A stretch of 64,000 nucleotides of DNA from Linepithema humile (taxonomy: Eukaryota; Arthropoda; Insecta; Hymenoptera; Formicidae), in the NCBI RefSeq assembly GCF_040581485.1, contig NC_090134.1:15863501-15927500 (forward strand). The letters are read 5' to 3'. The notes beneath the pieces are model-generated. The model searched no databases. It saw nothing but the letters and a program-made list of their open reading frames with translations, and was not told the origin of the DNA. The position numbers and the translations under genes were made by a program. Shown piece after piece: positions 28,288-42,355 of this stretch. Every line of letters begins with the position of its first letter. Within the stretch, counting starts at the first letter, position 1.

Positions 28288-29222
28288 TCTACGTCTGTTT
28301 TATTATTATTACGCCACGTTGCGCGTGTGCACATTGCGGCGTGTGCATGTTGCGCGTGCCGGTTACGTTTCTCGTTAATTTATGACGCGCGACTGACGTG
28401 AAACGCCATAGTTGTCGGGCGCGAAGGCTTCCATCCGTATCGCGGATTCTACGGGCCGTACCGCATCCGGGAACAGTGGGTCAAACACCGTCGATTCTGG
28501 TGCTTTGAATCCTGCGTTCCTGGCTCTCGGATGCGCTCCGGCTCCTGACGCTGAACCGCATAGCTGGCCTTTGCATACCGATTCCACTGTCGCCGTGCAA
28601 ACATGATTTACGCGAATTCCCTATCGCGGAGTTTGCCGAATGCAGATAGATGGACAGATTTATTCTTACTCCCTCCGACAAGTACGCCGCGGAAGATTAT
28701 GGCCGAGTGAAGAATTTATTTATCAGAATTGTGGCAGTCAATAAAGATTGCGATATTCAAATAGCACGCTGCAAGAACGTTAAACAGACGATAAATATTA
28801 ATGTGATCCCTCTCGAGCAATAAAGAGATATGCCAATCAATGTGCGGAAGGATACTTTCGCCGTCGGGCGCCGTTAATAAATAAAGCTGTATTATCTGCC
28901 AGAATGATGAACGGGTAGCCTTCGCATGATGAAGAATCGATCCATCGACGTTTCGTCGTGATGTTATGTTGCTTGACATGCGAGTTATTGGAATCGACGT
29001 CGGGCGAGATTATCGCGTTAGCGGCCGCCTCTCGGCGAATCAAATATCACGTACGAATTTCCAACGACGAGAAATTTTCGATGGGCTTTATGCCGCGGCG
29101 GGGTTGATCGAATTACTGGTCAATTATCCGACGTAAACAAATCCCGCGTAAGAAGATTCTGACCCAATTTCGCGCCGGCGCGAGATGAGATCATCGCGGC
29201 ATGGAAAAGCGGAAAGTAATTA

Positions 29223-29228
<6 letters not shown>

Positions 29229-29254
<26 letters not shown>
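29229..29254. repeat. (CT)n microsatellite
   Basis: 26 bp of CT repeat followed by about 45 bp of imperfect C/T-rich sequence to about 29300. Confidence 0.96.
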
Positions 29255-31784
29255 GCTTCTCCTTCTTCCTATTCCTCTCTTTCTCTTTCTCTCTATCTCA
29301 TCATGAAACATACTGCAGCGCATCCGAGAAATCGAAGCGTCGGACTCGCGATATCATACTCTACTGGGAAATACAAATCGCTACACGAAGTACACGTAAG
29401 GTTCCGACACAACGTGACTCCGGATACGGCAAGTCCGATAATTAATGCTGGATTGGTTTCGTCATTGATTGCACGAGCGTCCTCAATTCTGATAATTGCG
29501 TCCAGAGACGAGCAATTTATGTAATATACTTTTTTTTTGTAATCAGTCTTTAAATTTTTATCGAGAAATGATTTTAAATAGTGTATCGACAGGCTCAATC
29601 AATTCAAATGCCAAACAATGGCGGAAAAATTAATCCTTTTCGCATTATTTAGAGATTAAATTCCGATCAGTCTGAAATCAAACGGAAAATAACTGTCCTA
29701 AATAATTACCGTAGTTTTGAATTATTGTAACGCGCTCGCTCGTCAAATTCGGCTTGCTCCGATCGCGTAGGATTTAATGAAGTCGACAAAGTATGTTCAA
29801 TGCGCGTTTGTTAGAACGTAATTAGCTGAAAAATCGCGCGCCGGTACGATAAATCCGAAATTATTATTTCGTCGAATTACCGTCTGATATCCACCGTAAA
29901 TTACCGTTTTATTGGTCTGATAAATACAATGACCACGCCACGGACACTCAAATTCGTTTGATCTGAAGATGAAAGCCGGAATAATTGTTGAAAAATTGGC
30001 AATTTTGAATAATGCGAAAAATATATTTGGTGCGTGGCATTGTAAGTCTGATTATTATCCCGATCGATGGTATTGCAAACGTTAAGCCGATTAAAAAAAA
30101 AAATATATCGTACAGATTAGGTACGAATCGATATAACAAGGTAGCTTGGATTACGATTACAGTGATCGTTCATCATACTTCCGTTTTTTTGTTTTCGCCA
30201 TATTACGATGTATTGCAACATATTGGCTTTCTCACTGCTTTTAACAATTGTTCAATTTATAGATTTAATAAATTTGTTCCTCTCTCGAAATCAAATGGAA
30301 CGTAATCAAATAACAATCGTATGATATAAGAAAATTATTCCTGCCGAATGCGATTACAATTATTTCAATCACGCAATATTGCATTATTAGATTCCGTAAT
30401 GTAATATTATCCATATGACGTAACGCTATTCGCGCCTTTCGCTGATTTTCAGCGGAGTTTATCTCTAGACAATCGTCCTGAGGGTCAACGAAAACGAATA
30501 GTCTATTTATCCCACGGGACTGCGCCCGTATTCGTGCAATTTCATCCCAACAATCTCCATTTACGCCGATTGAGCTATCCACGAGGCCGTTTTTACCTCC
30601 CGACGACTTCACGCCCTTTCGTCCCTTCGTAGGACGTTTCTACCACCCTTCAGCTAGAAGTGTCTAGCAGATCTTATTGTCCTTCACACTACGATCGATT
30701 ATGACTGTAGGGACTCGCTGATTGCTCGTGTCTTTCATCCTCTGCCGATTGTCGTTTCAGACTTTTTCTTTCTGCATTCTGCTTCGAAAAATTGGTTTTT
30801 AATCGTTCATATTCTCTGATTTAAAGCAACGCGTTTAACATTAATTCTAATTAGCATAAAATGTATAAACAGTCAGGTTTATAAATTGAAACAATTTACA
30901 TTATGAATGTATAATTTAATGTTAACAAGTTACGTGGCGATCGTCAGATTTTTTGTTGCTCCGCGAAAAATTCGATTAGTATCGTCGAGAAAATGTTTGC
31001 CGACGAGATACGGTGATTACATGGAGAAAAACACGCTTTTGGCGCAGCCATTGCGGCGGCCGACAGAACGCGCGCGCATATACATGTATTAGCATTTCTC
31101 GTATATATTTTTCGCCGGTTTATGCGCATATTGCCAGCTGGAGCGCTAATTGCCGTTGTCGCACTCGGCTGGAACAGGAAGAGCGTTGTTTTATTCGCGC
31201 GTACCGGATGTGCATTCTGCATCCCGTACGTGCGGAGGAATGCGACAATACACGCGAACGCGTTGTACCGTCCGATAAGCTTCTCACGAGGATTACGATG
31301 TCGCGCCCAGTTCACCGTTGCTTCTACCCTTGCATTTTTCATCGTCGGTACGAGATCCGTAATCGCGTGTGCGCGCGAGGCGACTCGCGCACGATTAGCA
31401 ACGCATATTCCACATTCTGATCTCTTAACAAAGATCCATCGAGAAAGGAATTGACGATTGAAATGGCAGTCTGAAAGATAGATTTTTATCCTTCACGCGC
31501 AAGGAGCAGAAGGAATAAAAATCGCAAAAATTAATTATTTGCAAATTTCAACATTTCAAATTGTAACATAGAGCTATATAAAAATTCGAATTTTTTTGTG
31601 GAAAATATTCGCACAGAATACGTTAAAAGATATTTCATTCAACTCATTTGAAACAAGAATATTTTATATGACCAAGTTTCATCAAATATCCCATGTAACT
31701 AAGGGCTGAAATAATTCAAGCAGCCCTACATTGCGACCCCGCGTTTCTATTTTCAGCGTTGCAGCGTCTGCCTAGAAAGAAATA

Positions 31785-31803
31785 TCTCTCTCTCTCTCTC
31801 TCT
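31785..31803. repeat. Short (CT)n microsatellite
   Basis: 19 bp of CT dinucleotide. Confidence 0.93.
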
Positions 31804-32059
31804 TCTCGAGAAATCCTAAAATAAGACGCCTCCCGTGTTTTGCGTTCAGCTCTCGAAATACCATGAAACTTTTCAGGTCGCGAAAGAGGACGCGTCCGAT
31901 AGTTAAGATGGCTAACTAGTGCCAATTAATGATCTTTAAGAGCGTAACGGATTTCCGATATCTCGATAGTTCACCAGAACGTGCCGAACCACTTCCAAGC
32001 GCCATCAGCCTTCTCTCCGCGAAGGCTCCGCTTCTCTCCCTCGTTTGCCTCTTGACGAC

Positions 32060-32089
32060 AAGGGAGGTAAGGTTTCACCTTACTCCCTT
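32060..32089. other. 13-bp hairpin with one bulged G
   Basis: aagggaggtaaggt, a 3-nt loop ttc, then accttactccctt. All positions pair except one extra G in the left arm. Confidence 0.75.
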
Positions 32090-34757
32090 TCGTCTACTAA
32101 TCGATAGATTTTCTTGCGAAGCCTTCATCCGCCATAGCGATATTCCGACGCGCTTAGCGTCGCTCTTAATTGAGTTTTCAGGATTAAGCGACCGATCGAT
32201 CAATGCGAGGCGTTAGCTCTGGCATCGGTTGTCCCCTGCATTATTAATTGCGATTAACGACACGTTGATTCCTATTCTTGTGCACGTCGTTAAAGAGCAA
32301 AACACATGTGGCGGAAGGCGGCCGTCCGAATTCCCGCGCATACATGCGAAAAGGTGTTTGAATAAAGGATTTTCACGCCGCTATTCTTACATCACGCTCT
32401 TCAGCGGCGTTCGCAAATTTAATCACATATCGAATATCAATATCGGGAGGAAGATTACACTCACGAGACCGTGTCTCGACGGAAATAGACGTAGACATGC
32501 GACGTTCTTTCAAATATTTATACAAAATTATAATCCACATGCGTCATGAAGATGCTTGGAAAACTTTTATAGATATTTCTTTCTATATTTATTCAAATTT
32601 TTAAATCCCGTTTCTACAGTTTCATATTTAAGTTTTATTCTAAAATTAAGTGAAAGGTGATAATGTCAGAGCCGTGTCTCGCACAATACCCGTGAATATT
32701 TTGCATTGTGCGTTTCACATATTTGAAAGAGAACCGCGCGCAATCACAAGATCTTTTTTTTCCAACATTTCAACATATTCGCGCGGCGCGTACATGCGTT
32801 ATCGACCGCACGCAAACCAACGCAGCTGGCCGAACGAGGTTACGTTAATTTCGTTGCTATCACAGTTGAATAAACGCTGGTAGAAACGCTTACGGGGGCG
32901 TTGTCAGCGAAATTCCCCGGCGCGTGCACCGAAACACACAATAAAATTGGAAATCGGGAGAGCTTTTCAGCCGGGGTCACAACAAAAGTGCCGCGCGGCC
33001 GCGCGTCGGATTACGAGTCGCTAAATACGTAGATATAATTCATTGCTCGTTAGCGGCACTTTGATAATTAGCCCGACCGCCAAATTGCATTTCGGGCGCG
33101 CAGATTACACGGCATTTAATCGCACGGAGCGAATTCGCATCGTCGCATACCGCCGAAGCATCGCCGAAATTTTTCTCTTCGTTCTTTCTTTCATTTTTGC
33201 GGACAGCTTTGTGATGAGCGCGGCGGGACGATCGCGCGTGAGGATTAAAGCGCAGGAAAACCGGTGTTATTTGCGGCGGGTTTCCCCCCCCTCGTATAAA
33301 TAAGCCCGTATATGTAATTCGAACGCGGCCCGTGAGCGCGGACGCAATTAATGTACTCGCAATATTTAATTCCTCGTTACCTATTCGGTATCTATAATTA
33401 TTATCGCGCTCGGCGGCAGATTTTGTTCGCGAGAATTGTGAAAATAGAGTCCGCGAGTAAAATGATGAAATGCGAGAGCTCGTATAAAAAATTTAGGCGA
33501 GGGCAAAATACGAAGTTTTACACGCGGCGATATGACATATATATATATATTACCAAGGAATTTAATCTTTTATAGACAATTAAACGCGCCGGAGAGAACT
33601 AAATGTTTATACACAATACATGTACGCCGGCGACACCGAATCCAATATCGTTTAATGGCGATCACCGAAGTGATAGCGCGCGATTATTTATTTTTCTCTG
33701 CACCGGAAATTCCAATCATTCGATGTTTTTTGTCGTTCGGCGCGCGTTAATTGCGCGATATCAAATATTCTTCTAACGCAATGAACTGAGTGTTGATCGT
33801 CATTAAAGTCTCCAGAACCGTCGGAAAAGTCAATGTTCGCGGAACAAAAGTGGAAAATTAGCGGGGAGTTGAAACGGTCGCGCGGCTCGTCTGCCGGTTT
33901 AGCCGCCGCTGAAATCGTATTTATATGAATAGACAGCAGCATACGAAATTATGAAGCTCTTTATAAACGATAACGCGCACGTTCGCGCACGACGACCGCG
34001 TTTTCAGCGGCGTTCGCGAATTCTCGCAAAGCGCCCGGCGTAATTGCGAAGGCGGACGCGCAAAGAATAAAGCTCCGCGCGCACGAAGAGCCGGTTGACC
34101 GCCCCCACCTCTCCTCCTCCCAGTCCTTCCTGCCCTCTCGCCGCCCCCCCTTTGACACGATATTGCTGAATCGACACGTTCCATTCGATGAATTCTAAAG
34201 CGTCCGACTGGAAACCGCTCGTAGCTTATCAGTCGCGGGAGCACTGATAATGTTCGCGTGTCCCCGCGCCCGCGTCCGGTATATTGTATCGACTCGACGA
34301 TGTATGCTATCGAACACACTCGACGTTTCGCATTGCCCGTTGTGTGAGCATCACCGTCCTCGATACTTAATTAAGCGGCATGGTTAATTATCGCCCGCAC
34401 ATCGGTGCTTTTAACGTGTTCTTCTCGCCCATGTATAATCATGCGCAACATTTTCTCTTATGTTGATTTTTTCGCGATTTTTCCGATCCGCAAGTACGTC
34501 CCGCACATTTTGCAAAATTAATTAATTATACAAGGGTCAAAGAATATATTTTAACAACGATTCGTTTCTAACAAATGTGAAATTGGTCCATTTTTTTTTT
34601 TCGCAGAAATATCCGGAGAAATTTAATGCAAAGAAAAAAATGGTATAAATAAATTGAAACGTTTAATTACTGATAAATTGTAACCTCCGATGAGAAGCGG
34701 GAATTATTGTTTGACAACTCGTAAATCGCCGGAAATTTCAAATGATATATAATTATT

Positions 34758-34775
34758 CGTGAGAACGTTCTCACG
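34758..34775. promoter_or_regulatory. 18-bp perfect palindrome with heat-shock-element core
   Basis: cgtgagaacgttctcacg is identical on both strands. Its centre agaacgttct fits one inverted pair of the HSF-type nGAAn unit. Only this pair is present, whereas functional elements usually have three units, so this is a resemblance only. Confidence 0.3.
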
Positions 34776-36676
34776 CTCCACGCGAAACTTTAATACTTAA
34801 TTACGCGACAAGTTCAATTAGCAATTATCGTTCTGAAGTGGAGCGCATTCGGTAGCGCATAAATGCTTGATAGCCGACAGTTCCGAAGTCATCGCGCTTT
34901 TACACCCTGTAGGATGGACGGGGTTAATTTGATCTCATTTGCGAATGCGGTGTGCATTGCGGATGCAAAAGGTCAAAGGGCACGTCCTGCGTATTCTGCA
35001 CCTGCGTTCTATCGATTAACTCAAAGTTGCGATTAAGCTTCCCCCGTGCGTAATAATTAAACGCGCTATTAATGGACTGCGTATAAGAATTGCAAGGATA
35101 CGGTTCGAAAATTGAATTTAACCTATTTACGAAGGCTTTCGAATAACGAAAAGTACAGTGACACGTGCGAGCGTAACGGGATCCACTGGTGTCGGGAAAA
35201 CAATTTCTATACAACAATGAAGAAACGGTTCTCTCGAGTTGTAACAGCCATTTTGCGAAATATTTCGTAAAATAGTTTCCTATTAATTCTAATAAAGATT
35301 GAGAAGTGGCGCAATTGTGACATTTTTCTTCCGAAACCTCTCTAATTACTTTGCGTTTCGAGGGAGCACTTAGTCGAACGGATATTTTCATTTGCTCTCG
35401 TTTTCGTGAGCGTTTCTTTTTTCTTTCTTTCCTTTTTTTTTGCGAAATAAAGATCTAACTCGCGGCACGTAGGAAGTTGTATTATTACGACAAGTTTCGC
35501 TGTCCAAAGTGTTGCCAAGGCAAAAGCGCTCGTAACCGCGCCTTCACTTCTCCACGGTGACTTTCCGGAGAATACTTTTATTCCAACGTAAACGACTTTC
35601 GACGCGCAACAATGCGCCCGCACGAAACGAGCTTGCGAATAATCGTGCACGTACGCGCGCACGTTTGTACTTTACAGTGAAGTTGGCGGAAATGCTCGTG
35701 CAGCTGATGCAATAAAAATATCAAAATAGAGCACTCTGTTGGCGAAACAAATGTTGAGAACTAATTAAAAGTACGTTTAAATGAATTCAACAATAAATCC
35801 ATCGATATGTCCATTAATTTCCCGCTTCGCTCGGGAAGATAATAAAATCCAGACCGCACATTTGTCGGGGGCGAGGATTAATCCTATCTCTTAGGTCAAG
35901 GAGCTGAAGTCACGGTTGCATGCCGCCGTCGGGGAAATCGCACGATGTCCTCGCAACGGGGTGAAAGGGGGAGCGGGCGGGACGGGAAGGAAGAAAGAAC
36001 GGCGACTCGAGGGAAGTGAGTTGCGTGTCGTGAACTAGTTTGTCTACCGCGTGCTATCGGTTAACCATTCGTCTTCGTGCCGCAGCGCTACAGTCTTTTA
36101 CGGCGTCCCGCCAGCCGCGGAAGAAGCTCCTTGCGTCTTCGTGTGCCCTCGGGGAGAACTCAAATTTCTCTACGATCTCGCCCCTTCGCTCGGCGCGCTT
36201 AGTGTACGGAGTGAACGTGCCGAGTGACGTGTACGGGAAATCCGATTCTTGAGGGTCGGTCGCTATCGATTTATCCGCGCTTACGCGGCGACGCGCGTAA
36301 GTCGGCGGAGGGTCAGATTTCGGTTAGGTGCTCGCGACATTGTGCTTCTCTTTCGTCGAGACCTCTTTCGGGCTCTCTCGCGCCGCGCTTTGTGCACTCG
36401 CAGTTCGCAGTATAGATTCGCAGCCTGCGATTGCTCGGAGATGTAACTGTATACGATCGGACACTTGAAAAAGCTCTCGGAAGCGTGCGATAAAAGTCTG
36501 ATATAAAATTTGAGCAAATTAAAAATTGTGATGATAGAATGTGAGAAAGATTATTCGTTGACGCAATCAACGACACCGCGTCAACCAAGTATATCCACTT
36601 TACAGTTAGTTATCGGATCGGATCGCGGAAAATGAAAAGTGTACTCTCGACGCGTTTACCTGCGCCACTATTCGCT

Positions 36677-36687
36677 CCCCCCCCCCC
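36677..36687 (-). repeat. Poly-C run (poly-G on the transcribed-sense minus strand)
   Basis: A run of eleven C, so the minus-strand transcript would carry the G-run. Confidence 0.9.
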
Positions 36688-39600
36688 TCCCCAACCATCT
36701 CCCAACATCGATATTTAATGAATTTTCTCCGGACAAACACGGGCGAGGAATTGAAAAATTACTGAACCGTCGAGAAAATGGGAAAGCAGACGCAAAACGC
36801 GAGGAAGGAGCGATGAAAATTCATCGAACGACTGCACGTTTTCAGCCAAAAGTAGGGGAGCACTCGGCCTCGCCTTAGTCTTTTATTGACTGTAATTTCC
36901 TTCTCTCTTGCTGCAATCTCCATTTGGCTTATGATAAAAAGCACCTTATTATAAAAACCATGAGACTACATCAAGTTCTGAGGCTTCATTGAAAATTATT
37001 GTAACGAAATGTAATGCTACTTTCTCCTCTATATATTTTTTAGCAATATAAGCGCCGTGAATTTAATGAAATTTAATAACGACAACGTTCGATTTGTATT
37101 CCCGAGCTGCGCCGCTTTCCATTTGCGTTATCGTATCAGTTCGAAAGAACAAAGCGCCTAGCCGAAGAGATTGGCGCGCGCGTTATCCGCTGACTTTCCG
37201 GACTAAGAATAGTTCCAATACTGTTCACGAGAGATTGCGGGAAGACATTACTCCGAATGGAAGATATCTTTAAGATTTCATAGCCGCTGTAGAGTTAGGA
37301 AAGCGTAGAAAAGTTTGCCGCGCTATTTGGTCCAGCTTTGCTGACATCGAGAAACATTCCGCGAGCGCAAAATTCTACTGCGAACATTTACGTGTCTCGA
37401 ACCTTTACGGATGTATTTTCGCAACTAGACATTTGCGCGCATACACACGCAACACGTATATGCGGTAAGTCGACACTAGTAAGTGAAGACGTAGACGCAG
37501 CAAGGCAGAGCAATTTGAGTAGACGAAAAAAAAAAAAACATAAAGAAAGAGAGAGAGAGAGGGAGCGAATGAATAAACGCGAAGCCGCAAAAAGTTTGGT
37601 GTGACGTTACAAGTAAAGCAAATTAGACTTTTTAACGAGACAAGCCGCAGCGGCGCTTACCGTACTTCGCGTGTATTACTGTGCGCGCGCGCGCGAACGC
37701 CGCACGGTCCGTATTAAAATAACACAACGTACATAGAATAATTGAAATTATGTTTAATTTCGCAAAGTTCCGTCGAAATTCAGCTCCCCGACACATCTCC
37801 GTTCCACTCGCTTACGAGTTAATTATCATATTTCGCATTTCGCCATAATATTGCATTTCGCGGTAATATTGCATCTCGCGTTTTGCATGTCCGCAGTTAT
37901 TCGGGCGCGGCGAAATACACAATGACGACTCGCTCGTCGTCAGAGTTGCACGGAATTTTATGCGCGGAGCGGAGCGGCGTTAATCAAGGGGACCCCGTAA
38001 AACCGCGCCCTTTGCCCTACTGACGCGGCTTCTTCATCCGCATTTGATCCCGTCCTCGTTATTGCATTATGCATATCACACGGCCCGCTGCCGTGTCCGC
38101 GTCGGACACGTACGAGAAGAAACGTCCGCGCGCGGTGGTCGGCAAAGAATACAGAGTCGCCGGCGAGAGATGCAGGACAGATCAAGAAAGTGTCGCGGGG
38201 ACGAAGAGAAAAGAGGGAGGGGGGGGCGCGAGAAGCGACCGTGCGGACGGTCAATGGTGCCTCGAGCCGCAAATTGTTACCGAAAACCACTTGATATTCA
38301 CATCGTAACGCCTTTTCGCCCCCTCGTATTCCGTTCTTCGCTTCGGCCGCTCGTCGCGGCAGAATGGAAATGCGGATTGATCGATAGTCCCTCGCGCACC
38401 GCCGCAAAAAGGATTCAGCGGTCACCCGACGAATAAAGCGGCAGGGCTCTTGCACTGTAGTGATTCAACGTAATCGAACTTTTGAGCGGCCAAGTGCACG
38501 TAGCGCGAATAATGCCCGCTAAAACTTCACGGTTCGTTTCTCGTTTGTTTCCATTCTGCGCGTCCGACCGACACGTGCTTCTTTGTTTCCTTTACTCAAT
38601 TGTCGTCTATTTTTCCGCGCCTTGATGTTCAGCCACGTTTCTATCGTTGGATCAGCGAATTTTGTCAAAGGACATTTATTTCCAATTATTTCGTTATACG
38701 CGAGAATGTAAAGTTAATTAATTTAAATATAAATATACATCGTCAAATAATTTGCTTTTAAAGTCGTCCAATTTATCATGCGCACTTCCATTTTTAATGC
38801 AATTACAGTTTTAATAATAAATTTGCCATATTAAACCCTCGACCGAAAAAAAGATTTTTTTAACGACGTGTTTATATACACGTTTCTCTTGCGCGAGCAT
38901 CGAATTGTAAAAAATTTGTCATTCAACAAACTTGTGTGCAGTGCGAAATCCGTAAAATAGGTCGATGTAATATAAAGCGTTGTCGTGTCATCGGTCTTTA
39001 GCTCAGAGAGCTTCCGCCAGTAAATATTTATCGTTTACATACGAAGTATTCGGAAACGTGAGTCGCATTGCATCCTGTTCTTTCCTGTTTACGTGCAACA
39101 TGGAAGCCCGCTGTATAGCGACGCGAACGTAAAATAGGGGAGGCAGTGTATATCTATATTCGCAAATACAGCGCAAGGTTGCATTAAATTATGGAAAATC
39201 GTGCATGTTTAAATCGCGTATATGGTCGTTGAATTTCTTGAAGCTCTCGATATACACATTGTTCCCGCCCAAGATATGTTATACTTAAAACCAACACACG
39301 GAGCCGGAGCACGTCCTCGGTACAACAACAATAACAAACGTGCGCAATTTTATGATTATTTTACAGTCGCGCATACAAACGTATCATTCATCGTCGGAGA
39401 ATATCATAGCATTTTCTCCACGCTTAAATGTTCATCGCCGCCATCGCGCATTTCATTCGCACGTTTTACAACGCTTTTATGAGTGCACGACGATGAGGAG
39501 GGAAGTTTCCGCGATCTCCTCCGCGCGGAAACGTAAATCAAACGAACGTATATGTGAGTACGCTGCTTTTTTAAAGTGTTCACCCTTCAAATGTTTTATT

Positions 39601-40816
39601 TCTTACGCGGGATGAGATTTAGCATTCCCGACGAGACGCGCCCGGTTCATAAAAGGGCGCAGAAAATTCACAAGTACATTATGATTATTATTATTATTAA
39701 GAGTTTTAATTTGAAATCCAAATGTAAATAAGAAGAAAATTGTAATCCGTGACATTACGCGAGAGGACAAGTTGGAAATTCCATCTCGAGAACGGAAAGG
39801 AACCAATTAATGCGCGAGGAAAATTACAGGAGCACACTTGTGTTTCAGGGCTGCGCTCGTGAATCTCACCGCGACTCGGCGTACGCGCACACATTAAGCG
39901 CTCCCGAGCCGCAAAAGCGTATTTAAACGTTGTATTGGAGTGCCTCGTGTACGTAAACCAGATTTCCGATGTCGGCTTCAAGCGCATCCCGCTGGCAGTC
40001 ACCGCGCCGTTTCGCAAAGCGCTTTGATGCCGGCTCGGTAATGCGTCTTAATAGTTAGAGAGCCGGAGTGATGGTGTTGCCCACGTTGTAATCTCCAGAT
40101 CGAGAGCAGATGGAGTGTATAATATTTCGATTAAGTATACACACCGGCTTACCATTCTGTTTGTGCAATGCCATTTCGACTCGCTGATAAATACGATTAA
40201 ATAATTCGGTGCGTTTCCCCCGACATTGCATTATGAATTATTTTATAAAATATTATGCGATCAAATCCGATGAAAAATTCAATGGAAACATCGGCAAATA
40301 TCACACAATAATTGCAATAATGTTTTAACTCGAACTCTGATAATAATTAAATTATCAAAATTATATTATAAAGCGGAATAAAAATCGACATGTTATTCGC
40401 AAATGTCGTTTTCCCATTCACATGGCGGTTCGATGTACACAATAAGCAGCTGTACTCTCGCTTCATTGAACAAACTTGCTGGCAAAAATTGATATTTTTA
40501 ACGCCGGTCGTGCACCCAAGAATAGGATGTTGTAGACTTGTTTTATTTTTAAATGTGAACATCGAGCGGAGACGGGTCGATCAATAATCTCTGTATTATT
40601 ATTACACTTCGCTATTCGTTGCTCAGGGTTCCTTCCACGATGTAAAAATAAGCGTCAAGAGCATCGCCATGCGCGTGGAAGTTATTCGTTTATTTTCGTA
40701 GAGCTGTTACGCCGCACGCTGTTGCATCCGCGTTGGCGATTATTCGCGCGCATCCGTGCAGATCTGATATGAGATCCGATCTAGATCTGATACGAATATG
40801 TGTAATGTTCCGCTTC

Positions 40817-40840
40817 CTCTCTCTCTCTCTCTCTCTCTCT
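40817..40840. repeat. (CT)n microsatellite
   Basis: 24 bp of CT repeat continuing into an imperfect pyrimidine-rich tail to about 40865. Confidence 0.96.
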
Positions 40841-41645
40841 TTCCCTCTTCGTCTCTTTCCCGTCTATTTCCGCGAGCAACGAGTTCGTTTCAAACGACGC
40901 TGATGTTGTATCAAATTGGATTTATCCAGGTTTACTGCTCGGCACATAATGTATACGTGATTAACGCGTTCACAAATAGATCGAATTTCCAACAATACAG
41001 GGTAATGAAGCAACTACATTATTCAAAGAATCCCGGCGTTTATTGCGTTAGATATTATAACGAATTTTAAGCTAAATTTACAGATGCTTTCGTTGAAAAT
41101 TATTACAATACGCTGCATAATGTATAATCTACTTGCGATGATTCAGAAAATATTCCGCATTTGTACGTCGAAAGAGATACGCGCACTAAAATGTATGATG
41201 TTAAATATTACTCGACTTTATGTAATAACGATGATAAAATTACGTCGGTGGATTAAGAAGAAACCGGAAATTCGATGCAATTTAACGGCAATAATCTCAT
41301 CAAAATGTGAGATCAAAAGTGTTAAAAATCGATTTCACATTACGTGTATTTCCGTCACGGCGTCGCCGTTTGTTTTACTCTCGTTATAATCGGACTGCCC
41401 GAATATCTCCAAACAAATAAAAGCCGGTCTGCACGATCTCTGGTCTTTCTACGTATTTTAATCGCAAAGCGGAGAGGAAGAGCAGGTGCTGTATAACAGA
41501 GGATGCACAAAGGGAAGAGCGAGCGGGGAGGAATATTCTCGTAAGAAGACCAGGGCAGCCAGGCGCGCGGAAACGCGCGCGATGCGAATAGGAAATTATG
41601 GCTTGGTAGAAAAGCGGTCGCGCGCGCGCAAAAGAGAGGAAGAGA

Positions 41646-41646
41646 G

Positions 41647-41677
<31 letters not shown>
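41646..41677. repeat. Compound (GT)n(GA)n microsatellite
   Basis: A short GTGTGTGT run passes directly into (GA)n, followed by a purine-rich stretch with a G6 run to about 41710. Confidence 0.95.
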
Positions 41678-42075
41678 AAGAGGGGGGAGGAAAGAGAGAA
41701 AAAGACACAAAGCTTCGTATTCGCACCCGAAGATGGTAGCGAAGGTGGTGGCGTTTAAGCGCTGGCGCAAATTTTCAGACCGCGGGTTTTCCAGACGACA
41801 ACCGGGCGGTCCAATAAAACGACCCGCGCGTTAAATTTGAAACGGAAGGCAACCATAAACGTCGTGCAACCGCGCCGGTTCTTACGTGGCCGGTACTTCC
41901 GGTTATTACGAAAGGCACGGATAAACGTGGGGTTTTTACCAGCTCGTATCCTCGGTTAGTGTCGGGAAAAAAAGAAATAAAGTAGACGGTAAATGCAAAC
42001 GCAAGCGTCTCTATTTCGTCGCTCGCGTGCTCGTTTTTCGAGATTTGAGGCCTCGAATTCTCAACGAAACTGACG

Positions 42076-42355
<280 letters not shown>

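Noticed and set aside
31703..31728. agggctg ... cagccct inverted repeat
   Set aside because: Seven-base stem with a 12-nt loop, expected by chance.
37958..38455. 165-codon open frame on the minus strand
   Set aside because: CpG-rich region with overlapping open frames on the plus strand, Arg/Ala-rich peptide, no recognisable motif.
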